A stretch of DNA of 17,727 bases from Amoebophrya sp. AT5.2 (lineage: Eukaryota; Sar; Dinophyceae; Syndiniales; Amoebophryaceae), in NCBI GenBank assembly GCA_005223375.1, contig RXOD01004853.1, forward strand, positions 1-17,727, in the 5' to 3' direction. How positions within the stretch are numbered: the first letter of the stretch is position 1; each line of letters opens with the position of its first letter. The position numbers and the translations under genes were made by a program. The notes below the pieces were generated by a model. That model was not told the origin of the DNA and did not search any database. It saw only the letters and a list, made by a program, of their open reading frames with translations. This document shows positions 7,904 to 15,876 of the stretch, piece by piece.

Positions 7904-10855
7904 ATGGGCAGAGCAGTTGCTTCGTTCTCTTTTTTGCGAACGCGCATCGTTTTCGCGTCACGCGGCCGCCAGGCGAAATGCTGCAGCGTCGCTGCCGCTG
8001 CTGGCCGGCCGACGATCCTCTCGATACCTTCGGACCCACTTCTGGTACGATTGCGGCTGCCAGTTACAAGTAGAGACTCGGTTCACCGCCGCCGCGGCAA
8101 TGCTGGCCATTTTCGCTGCGCCGCGACTCAGCAGCAACGGTGGGTTACAACGATCGCAACCCCAACCCCACCGACGTCGGTCGAAGCAGTTCTTGTCTCA
8201 CGATTGAAGAAGAGGCACCGAATCGCGGCGCTCTTGGCGTTGAGTCTCGCCTCGCTGGGTGCGTTTGTGGCGGTAGACAGAGGCAGGCGACGGTCCGCGA
8301 AATTCTGGAGCACAGCGTTCCCAATTTACCTGCACTATCGCGCACTGGACCTTCTCTACACCGGAAAGATACTCCCGAAAGAGATTGTGAAGCGGCTCCT
8401 CGGTTTATGACAATGACCTTCAGACGGGCTTGGTGGTACTAGGTTTGGGTTTGGCGGCATCGAGGAAATATGGGCAAAGTAAGACGTATCGTCTGATGAA
8501 AGATACATCATCATGCTATCAGAGTCCATTCGTAATCACGTGGTGGGAGCTGCTCCTGCATCTGCGTCATCTACTAGAATCAGGACGAGGTAGTAGAGGT
8601 CCCACACTAGGCACGAAAACGAATCGTGGTGATTCGTCCTGCGCATAATTCATCCAACTCTCCTCGTACCACGTCCACGACTATCACTACTAGTACGACC
8701 GGCGGTGTTGCTGCTACCTACGTACTTACTTGTTCCTTGTCAAACAATAGCAGTCCCACTGATGCCGTCCGCGCCAACCACCACCAGCACCAAGCAGGGG
8801 CCATTTTAACATTCTCTCGCCACGACCCCGGGAACGATTGACTCCCTCGAGCTCCAGCGCCAGGAGACCTTCGCGCGCCTCCACGAGCAGTACTCTCCGG
8901 TCGTGAAGAAACTCTGCCTGGAGCTGCGGGGGCTGTACCTGAAGAACGCACAGTTCATGAGCCTCCGCGAGGACGTGGTGCCGGAGCCTTACATATCCTG
9001 GTGCCGCAAGCTGCAGAGCGAAGCGCCGGTGGTGCTGCAAGCTGACCATGCGCGGGCGATCATCGAGACGGAGTTGCGAGCTCTCGAGCAGCTTCAAGAT
9101 GCTGGTGGTCGTGGAAATAGTTACGAGGAGGCTCTTCTTGAGGGTGGGGCGTATTTGGACCTGGATCTGGACAATCCGATCGGCTCCGCAGCAATCGGCA
9201 TGGTGTACGGAGGAGTGTTGGGGTATGGTGCTCCTCCTCATCCTGGGAACGAAAGCGAAAGCGAAACGGAAGCGGCTGACGGTCGCGGTTCTCGTGGTAG
9301 TAGTTCCACCACGAAAATGACGCGCTTTCACATCAAAGCCAGTAGAAAGGGGCATGATCATCAAGAAAAAGTCCGAGAATCAAAGAGGTCCGCCCCGATT
9401 CCCGTCGCTGTGAAAGTCCAAGTTCCCGGTACAGAGGAGCAGTTTCGGTGCGACATGGCAACCGTGCGCGCCTTCTGCTGGGTGGCGTATCCGAGCTTAT
9501 GTCTGCAACTGGACGAGTTAGAAAGGATGTTTCTGACTGAATTCGACTACGTGCGGGAAGCGGCGAATCTGAACCAGGTGCGGGACAAGTGGTGGAAACT
9601 GGTAGAAGTGTCGGCGGATGAAAGGATAAGGGGTGGAATCCGAACGAGCAGAGGTTGGGTTCTTGTTGGAAAAGTATTTTCGGAGAGTGTCGAGATCATC
9701 CGGCTCCTGGTGAAAGAGCTCTGGAAACAGTATTTGGGGCCGCGGCCTCGTGGGCGTCGTGCACCAGACAGCGGCCTCGCATCTTCAGCGGCGGCAGGTA
9801 CAACGGAACCAACGGCACGAGAGGGCGCGGCCGCAACACGATCGCATTTGGGCAGAGGACTTGCATCGCATGAAGAAAATGCAGATTCTCATCTCCGCGG
9901 TCCACCTCCATCCCCGCCGCTCCTTCGCGCCACACGCGCGCCGCTCTCCGGTGAGCAGCTTCACGCTCGTATTTACGTCCCGGAGGCGTACTTCGCGACG
10001 CAGAACGTCCTCGTCATGGAACGTGTGCCCGGGAAGAACTTCGTGAAGGGTCTCGAGGCCCTCATCCGGTCCATCGCGGCCTCCCAGCAAAAGACTGTCG
10101 AGACTGTGGAACACGAGTTCCGCATGCGGCTGAAACTGGAAGGCTACGAGACGCTCGAGGAAGCGAAGGCAAGGTTTTTCCTTGCAGGGAAGATGCTAGG
10201 TCGAGCGCACTCCTCCTACTTCTACTTCAACCCCGCTGAGTACGTTGAGTCGCTGTTGCACTTCTTCTGCCACCAGGTCCTGCTCGACGGGTGCTTTCAG
10301 GCGGACCCGCACCCGGGCAACTACATGATCCTTGCGGCGGGATTAAACCAAAATGAAAAACCGCTGCCGCAAAGACTGGGCTGCATCGACTTCGGGCAGC
10401 TGAAACCGCTGCCGCTGCACAAGCGCGTTTCGCTCGCGAAACTGATCGTTGCGCTGGACGAGGAGAACGGCGCCGGGCAGAAGAAATCGGAGGACGAAAG
10501 GAGCCGTCGCTGGGGGGAGATCGCGAACCGGGTCGCGGTGGAGGAGCTGGAGGCGCGTTCGGACTACATGGACGACGCGCTGCGGCTGGAGGTGCTGCGT
10601 TTCTGGATCTCGGAGGACCACCCGGACCTGCTCTCGGGGCGCGAGAACCTCGACAGCCTGGTGCGCAAGTGGCACGACAAGGACCCGCACGGGACGCTAA
10701 ACGCGGACCTCATCACCGCGAACCGCGCGGCGTTCATGATCCGCTCCCTCTGCCTGGAGCTGGGTATCCGCGTGCGGCTGCTGGACTTCTGGAGGCCGTA
10801 CGCGGAAGAACTCCTCCGGAGAGAGGGAGTGGAACTCGCCGATTGGAGTAGCTGA
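7904..10855 (+). CDS. ABC1/UbiB/ADCK-family atypical kinase, probably mitochondrial (at least two exons)
   Basis: Exon 1 starts at the first in-frame ATG (7904). It encodes an Arg/Ala/Ser-rich, acid-poor leader suited to a mitochondrial presequence, a hydrophobic segment IAALLALSLASLGAFVAV (about 8225-8275), and FWSTAFPIYLHYRALDLL, typical of the stretch before ABC1 domains. A stop at 8408 ends that frame; the kinase resumes by about 8852 with RLHEQYSPVVKKLCLELRG. Seen: KNAQ at 8942-8953 in place of the signature KxGQ; PIGSAAIGMVY for the Ala-rich loop; PVAVKVQ with the ATP-site Lys at 9413; EFDYVREAANL for ExD; QADPHPGN at 10298-10321 (catalytic Asp and Asn); and IDFGQLKPL with the metal Asp at 10388. 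The family supports coenzyme Q or lipid metabolism in mitochondria and plastids; the substrate here is unknown. Two low-complexity inserts, about 9214-9396 and 9735-9960, are unusual. With an intron of 8387-8851 the product would be 828 aa. Confidence 0.85.
8387..8851 (+). other. Probable intron in the kinase gene, boundaries uncertain
   Basis: Some intron is required. Frame 2 stops at 8408 (TGA) and again at 8807 (TAA), yet ABC1-family sequence on both sides is in frame 2. The AG sites at 8850, 8856 and 8862 all leave phase 0. The only phase-0 donor near the end of exon 1 that I find is GTGAAG at 8387. Pairing it with the AG at 8850-8851 joins ...ILPKEI to LQRQETFARLHEQYSP. A phase-1 donor, GTTTAT at 8403, has no matching AG. 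Imperfect inverted repeats lie inside: GCTTGGTG at 8428-8435 with CACCAAGC at 8788-8795, and TTGGCG near 8451 with CGCCAA near 8772. These resemble the subterminal inverted repeats in the large intron at 12372, but no flanking direct repeat is visible. A noncanonical intron or an extra small exon is possible. Confidence 0.45.
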
Positions 10856-11587
10856 AAGCTGTTGTAGTTGTAAGAAAGTACCACTAGCATTGGCAATGAT
10901 TGCATTTAGATAGAGATGAACAAAATCGGCCAGTGACACCTTGACAAACGCTCACGCAGATGATAAAAAACCGAGAGAGTGCGCTGGAGTCAATTCAATT
11001 GCTGCTAGTTTTGGGTGCCGCTGCACCCAAAAGTGGTGCCTCTCGTCTGTTTTCCATCTGTGTGTTGTGAGCCCCAGGATCTTGATCTCGACGGAGGTTG
11101 AAACTCAGATAGGAAAAAAAGACTTTCTCATCTTCTCCGTGCAGCTCACATACCCACACCGTGCTTCTCAACGTGCTCATCTAGTTCCGGCGATCAATTT
11201 TCCCACGAGGTGTTGACGAAGGAGATGAAAATATGATCAAAGCGGCGGCGTGCAACAAAAAAATAATGCACAAGGAAGTGGCCACTGTCAGTCCGACTCC
11301 GAGTGCAATGACTCACTGTCTACTTAAAAAATCAGCGGCGGCGCTCGTTTAAAAATTAACTGTACCTACATACTCAACGTAAGCTACGGACGCTACTCTC
11401 TCGCTACTCTCTGTATCTATAATCCTCGAAGCCGAACAGCACGTACCAGCGCAAGCGAGTAGAACTAACTTCACAAGCATTGATGTAGTAGAAGACAAGC
11501 AGGACGCGTGTTGATGTAGTAAGTGAGGTTGCCTACAGCTACACAACTGAATTGCACGTCGACAGCTCTTCCACCCCACGACGGACC
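10856..11587. other. Intergenic stretch, no supported gene
   Basis: Downstream of the kinase and upstream of the J-domain gene. It is A/T-richer, with stops in every frame and no open frame that resembles a protein. The only clear structure is the hairpin at 11009-11032. Confidence 0.6.
11009..11032. repeat. Hairpin with GGGTGC/GCACCC stem
   Basis: TTTTGGGTGC at 11009-11018 pairs perfectly with GCACCCAAAA at 11023-11032 across a 4-nt loop (CGCT). It lies about 150 nt after the kinase stop codon. The same ten-base arms form the core of the palindrome at 12466-12487. Possible roles are an RNA hairpin in the 3' UTR or a remnant of a small inverted-repeat element; neither is proven. Confidence 0.75.
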
Positions 11588-14500
11588 ATGGCCGCTGCTT
11601 CCACTGCGGCCGACTCGGTTTTCCGCGACCTCACTCTTCGCCAGGCCGAGCATCTTCTGCAGAACGTGAGCAGAAAGTTCTCTCATGACGCCCTGGCCTT
11701 TTGCGAGCTGTGTCGCATCACCACTCCCGAGCTTGAGGACGAGAAATTCTTCACCGATCGGATTGCGCGGGAGCAGGCCTGGAAGGGATTCCTGAGAAGA
11801 ACGCACCCGGATAAACACGGCAACAACACGTTGAGCAACACCGTCTTCCAAAAAGCGCAGGACTTGCATGCGAGCGTCAGCAGCAAACTGGGAAGCGGGA
11901 CCGGGAGCGACGACGCGTGGCGAAAATGCTGGAGGGAACAGAAGACAGGAGGAGGCCCGGCGGCGGCCGCGCCTCAGTTTGGTTTCGGAGGTCAAGGAGC
12001 TAAATTTGGAACCGGCGGAGGAGGTGCAGCAAAACCTCATGGCGCAGGAGCGACGTCAGCGCCGCCTCCTGCCGCAGCCACCGAAAAAGAAAGCGAGCCG
12101 CAGCGACATTTTCCGCCGTCTTTCAATGTGTCGACGAAGTGGCCGTGGCTAGGCTTTAACGGGGGCCAACTGACTGCACAGCAACTGGCGAAGCGGACTG
12201 GAGGATCCTCTAATACAACTCCAAGCAAGGCGAAGGAAAAAAAGCAGCACCACGAGCAGGAAAACGAAAAGCCGACTAATCTATTCGGCACAGAGTGGGA
12301 AGATACCAGCGCGAAGTTTGCGTGGGAAAGGAATTTCCCCCCATATGCCTATGCGACATCGACATCTGCAGGTAGCTCAGCTCGAAGGCATCTCCTATGT
12401 TCCAAGCCGAAGTGCAGATGCGCCTGTGTCAGAAAGTACTTAGGTGGTTTGACGCATGCACCTTAATTTTGGGTGCGCACCCAAAATCCGGCGGAGGAGA
12501 GAAAGACGGACGGCGAGCGGGGGGATCAGTTGGGAGGGTGGTGGATCAGTCCACTGCTGCGCCTCAGGCTCAGCAAGAGGGCGGGTGGCTGCTCGGTCGG
12601 CGTCGATGAGGGTGGGGGTGGTCGTTGTAGTCTTGCAGATTGCGCACGCAAGTCGAATCCGCGCAAGGACTGCGCTGGCGAATTGCGCTGCAGTTTGTCT
12701 TATTTTGCTTGCAAATTGCAATTGCGCTTGCGAACTGAGCCAGAAGATTGCGCGCGCAAACTGTACGCGCAGACAGCGCGGCTTGCGAGTTGCGTTCCCC
12801 ATTCGTACCCGCAGGCGCAAACTGCTGCGCTTGCAGATTGCTCTTGCAAACTGCACTTGCAGACCGCGCTTGCGGATTGCACTTGCAGACTGCGCCTGCG
12901 GATTACACTCGCGAACTGCACGCGCAGACTGCGCGCGCTCGCAAACTCAAACTGTGCGCGCGAACTGCGCTCGCGGATTGCGCTCCCACTCGCAAACTGC
13001 ATTTCCATCCGCTTGCAAACTGCCCTCGCAAACTGCGCTCGCAGTGGCTTCCCGGCACTGATGCATCTGCGCCGATCTGAGCCTTAAATAATTAATTAAT
13101 TAAATGCTTAATTCGGACCTAATTTATATACTAGTACTTGTAGTAGATTCATTGATTGTTTGATTTTCTTGCAGTTGAGCGAGGAGCTACCGGCGTCGCT
13201 TCATCCTCTACTTCTACGGCAACTACAACTACAACGAACTGCGTACAACTCGTCGTGCTCGTACATTCATTTTCATACAACTCGGTACGGGACACTTTGA
13301 AAATGGGCAAGGCGGCGCCACCCTCCGATCTTCCATTTCTTCTACATAAAAACATTTGAGTCGTCTGATGAGTAGACCCAGCAGCACACAACGAAGTTGA
13401 CGATCACGCGCAGAAGAACGACTTACCGTGACCTCTTTCTCTCCACTCCTGCCTTGCCTCGGAGATGCTTTCTCCATTCCTGCCCATATGCGACATCGAC
13501 ATCTGCAGGTAGCTCAGCTCGATGCAGATGTTAATGTTTAACAAGGTGGTTCTATCTCCGTCATCAAGGAAACGAGGGATCCGCATGACCTTGAGAACTG
13601 AGGCAGTTGTGGCTCGTTTTACAGCTGCACGTACAAACCGAAACCTCGCTTAGATTCCATTTATTGTTTCCAATGGAATTCCTCCATGTACTTTACTTTA
13701 AATTAAAATTTTTCTGTTTCATTGAACTACTTTCTCACTACATGAACATGCAGACTCCACGGAATAAAGAAACGGTAGCCGTTCGGCATCGATCACGAGG
13801 TAGGGACCACTCAGCGTCGTCTACCTCGTTTGTCAAGTACAAGTTGAAGTTTACGTTATTTTATTTCAGCCATCGCTCGACTACAAATCTTCAACCCCAT
13901 CGGTGAAGCACTAGCATCGATTTCGCCCTTGTTAAACATCCCCCCCATACGCGACATCGACATCTGCAGGTAACCCCACATCGACATCGACATATGAGAC
14001 AGCGAAGCACCCCACCTGGTCGCCCAACGGCCACAAATCGGAGGAAGGCAGCGGCCCATCCTCTTATGAAGAAAATAAGCAACACGCGTTCTATTTTTCC
14101 GAGAGCGACAACAAGAACTCCAGCGGAACCTCCGGAGCGGGCAGCATTTTCGGCGGGGGAGGCTATGGCGGCGGCAGCTCCACCATCTTTGGCGACGACT
14201 GGAAAACACGACCAAACAGCTCCAGCAGTGGCGCTCCTCCGCCTTTCGGCCCCACGCCTCGTCCACCTGGTGGCTTCACAACCGGTAGCGCCACAAACTC
14301 AAACAACACGAACAACCTCTTCGGTAAGAAGAAACCCCCCAGCACCGCGTCCGGCGCGGCAACGCCCCGGAACAACGGCGGGCCGCAATACCAAGGGGAG
14401 AGCGCGACGAGCGGTGCCAGAAGTAACCCCACTTCCGACGGCAAGAGCAGAGCATCCAGTAAGTACTCCAGCTCGGCGCCAAGAACTTCAACCGACCTTC

Positions 14501-15441
14501 GCGCGGCTGTGACCCTCTTGAATTTGCGGGGCGCGATCTGCCACGGACGGCCCATTGGCTTCCCTCTTGACGCGAAGTGCTCTCTCCGCGAGCGCGGATT
14601 CGAGGCCAGGCACAGCGTTCTCGGCGCCTTCAGCACCTCCTCCGTGCGCGACGCCGTTCAAGCCGCGCTGGGGCCGGGGGGCGTGAAGAACCTTTCCACG
14701 TCGCTGGGCAGCAGCGTGAGCAATATCCGCGCTGCGATCAAAGAGGAGCTGATGGAACACGGCCCGGTGGTGAGCGTCAGTTTCCGCCTGGATCCAGCCT
14801 TCGCGCAACACGAGGAGGCGCGGAAGCGGTTCGACGGCAGTCGCGTCGGGGGCACGCACCCCTTGGTCATCGTGGGCTGGGAGGTCGGGCTGTGCGGCGA
14901 GTGCTGGCTGGTGCAGGAGCTGCCCGCGGAAACGGAGGACCGGGAAGTGGACGGATTTCTTGGTACGAACGCATCTTCCCCGATGCATGGAAATAAACCG
15001 GACAAAGATGTTTTTCCAATCGGTTTTGGGCAGTTCCAGATCGAGGACGAGGTTCTCGGTCTCAGCGCGGACGGCAACAAGCTCCTCGAGAAAGTCACCT
15101 GGCAGCCCGGGCCGTATTTGGACGTCAAGGACGACGCCGACATCACGGTCGAGAAACACCTCCACTTCCCACCAGCGCCAGCGAAGGAAACGGTGAAAGT
15201 CCCGCTCTCAGCGAGCGCACTCCAGGACCTCTTCCTGAAACTCGGCGGCGGATCCTTAAAGGACTTGCTGCAAACGCGGGATTTGTTCGTTGAGATCCGC
15301 GGTGCGGTCAAACCGGCGGGCAGCCGGCGCATCAGACTCGAGGACGTCACGCTGCCGAAATCAGTCCTGGGAGTCTTGAAAAACCGCGAAAAACCGTTTG
15401 TGGTGTGCGGGGAACTCCTGGATGATGGGGCGAGCAGTTAA
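11588..15441 (+). CDS. J-domain protein with degenerate papain-like C-terminal domain (two exons)
   Basis: Exons 11588-12371 and 13970-15441 join in phase 1 to give 751 aa. The ATG at 11588 has an ideal eukaryotic context (GACCATGG). Residues of about 15-100 form a J-domain: HPDK at 73-76 in GFLRRTHPDKHGNN, followed by a helix. The HPD signature stimulates the ATPase of Hsp70 partners, so an Hsp70 cochaperone role is expected. Residues of about 115-440 are a Gly/Ser/Pro/Asn-rich linker interrupted by the intron. From about residue 440 the chain resembles the C1 (papain/cathepsin) right-hand domain: IKEELMEHGPVVSVSF, then THPLVIVGW with His558, then CWLVQEL and GFGQFQIEDEVLG. The position of the catalytic Asn (usual VxNSWG) reads VQEL, and no CGSCW-type nucleophile is present, so peptidase activity is unlikely. 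The C-terminal 130 residues are unrecognised. Without splicing, translation stops at 12464-12466 (292 aa). Confidence 0.8.
12350..12385 (+). repeat. Direct repeat copy 1, spanning the 5' splice site
   Basis: TATG followed by CGACATCGACATCTGCAG^GTAGCTCAGCTCGA. All 36 nt are identical to copy 2 at 13487-13522. The ^ marks the exon-intron junction at 12371/12372. A CCCCCCATA stretch just before it also resembles the flank of copy 3. Confidence 0.93.
12466..12487. repeat. Perfect 22-nt palindrome inside the intron
   Basis: ATTTTGGGTGC at 12466-12476 is followed immediately by its exact reverse complement, GCACCCAAAAT, at 12477-12487. The arms are the same as those of the hairpin at 11009-11032, without a loop. 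The unspliced frame of exon 1 stops here (TAA at 12464-12466). Confidence 0.9.
12632..13045. repeat. Degenerate 13-nt minisatellite inside the intron
   Basis: The consensus is roughly CTTGCAGACTGCG. The cleanest part, 12830-12933, is eight contiguous 13-nt units, for example CTTGCAGATTGCT, CTTGCAAACTGCA, CTTGCAGACCGCG and CTTGCGGATTGCA. Flanking units are more diverged and vary in length. Because 13 is not a multiple of 3, the array keeps all + frames open with similar Ala/Leu/Cys/Thr-rich peptides. These are a by-product, not genes. Confidence 0.85.
13084..13105. repeat. AT-only near-palindrome
   Basis: A run of TTAAT units built around TTAATTAATTAA, a perfect palindrome at 13092-13103. It directly follows the GC-rich minisatellite, giving a sharp base-composition switch within the intron. 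Confidence 0.7.
13487..13522 (+). repeat. Direct repeat copy 2, internal, with abutting AG^GT
   Basis: Identical to copy 1 over 36 nt. It carries CTGCAG^GTAGCT at 13503-13514, so a 3' splice site ending at 13508 directly abuts a 5' splice site starting at 13509. It is a candidate recursive splice site (zero-length exon). Confidence 0.93.
13534..13939. repeat. Subterminal inverted repeat of intron segment B
   Basis: ATGTTTAACAAGG at 13534-13546 is the perfect reverse complement of CCTTGTTAAACAT at 13927-13939. The arms lie 11 nt inside direct-repeat copy 2 and 11 nt inside copy 3. They bound most of segment B (13509-13969). Confidence 0.8.
13951..13972 (+). repeat. Direct repeat copy 3, spanning the 3' splice site
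   Basis: GCGACATCGACATCTGCAG^GTA is shared with copies 1 and 2 over 22 nt. The sequence then diverges (ACCCC instead of GCTC). The preceding CCCCCCATAC resembles the flank of copy 1 (CCCCCCATATG). The junction ^ is at 13969/13970. Exon 2 begins with further ACATCGACATCGAC units. Confidence 0.93.
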
Positions 15442-15876
15442 TCATGGGGGGAATGAATTCCGTTTTTGGTGTTTGCCTATATTAAATATTTTTGCTGCGA
15501 CTGTCGTGGAACGCAAAAATTTATTGCAAGCGCGCTGCGCGGACGCAGGAGCGACATCAAAGCCTGTGAAGATTAACAACCAGTCAGACTCGACAGCCGA
15601 CCAGGTCCGGTCAGGGACAGGGGTAGCAGGCGAAGAAAAAACACAAGCACAACCACCTCCTGGAGCTGGACCTGTGCAGGCTATTATCTTCAAGCCTCGA
15701 GCGCGACGCATCTTGGTATTAATCATCTGCTCCTCAACGTCGTGGCGCGATCTGAAGAATGAGAATGTTGTGCGGCAGCGGCTAAACCTAAATCAGGATC
15801 TGGAGGTAGACCACACGACCACGAGTGATCGACTGCTCTTCTTCTTCTCTGCCCTCGTACTCCCCTGCCGCTGAAT
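15442..15876. other. Intergenic stretch, no supported gene
   Basis: Between the J-domain gene stop and the first ATG of the ankyrin gene. + frame 2 stays open to a TGA at 15872-15874 but overlaps the end of the J-domain gene, lacks a good start and has no recognisable domain. It could be chance, or an upstream exon of the next gene. No splice pairing can be supported. Confidence 0.5.

Larger units (their letters stand above)
12384..13472. repeat. Subterminal inverted repeat of intron segment A
   Basis: GAAGGCATCTCC at 12384-12395 matches the reverse complement of GGAGATGCTTTC at 13461-13472 at 11 of 12 positions. Both arms lie just inside the direct repeats that bound segment A (12372-13508). 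Confidence 0.6.
12372..13969 (+). other. Introner-like composite intron in the J-domain gene (GT-AG, phase 1)
   Basis: Exon 1 ends ...TATSTSAG-type sequence with ACATCTGCAG at 12371. The donor is GTAGCT; the acceptor is again ACATCTGCAG, ending at 13969. Removing 1,598 nt restores one frame from ...NFPPYAYATSTSAG to NPTSTSTYETAKH. Both junctions sit in copies of the same direct repeat. An internal third copy at 13487-13522 splits the intron into segment A (12372-13508, 1,137 nt) and segment B (13509-13969, 461 nt). Each segment has an inverted-repeat pair near its ends. This is the structure expected of introner elements, where the target-site duplication supplies splice signals. Segment A also carries a palindrome and a 13-nt minisatellite. 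Confidence 0.8.

Noticed and set aside
4400..8596. Shared 11-mer CGAGGTAGTAG at 4400-4410 and 8586-8596
   Set aside because: Two short matches of this length can easily occur by chance in 17.7 kb, and no further shared flank was seen.
12456..13087. Three overlapping forward open frames of 110-204 codons with Ala/Cys/Leu-rich repeats
   Set aside because: They are all translations of the 13-nt minisatellite in different frames, lie inside the inferred intron, and have no independent coding support.
13770..13800. Possible spliced-leader-like or RNA gene around AACGGTAGCCGTT
   Set aside because: It is only a short palindrome; the dinoflagellate spliced-leader core ending TTTTGGCTCAAG is absent from the window as read.
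13404..14266. Minus-strand frames reading repeated Met-Ser (YLQMSMS) peptides
   Set aside because: This is the reverse complement of the CGACATCGACATCTGCAG repeats and adjacent ACATCG units. The + strand exon explains the same DNA better.
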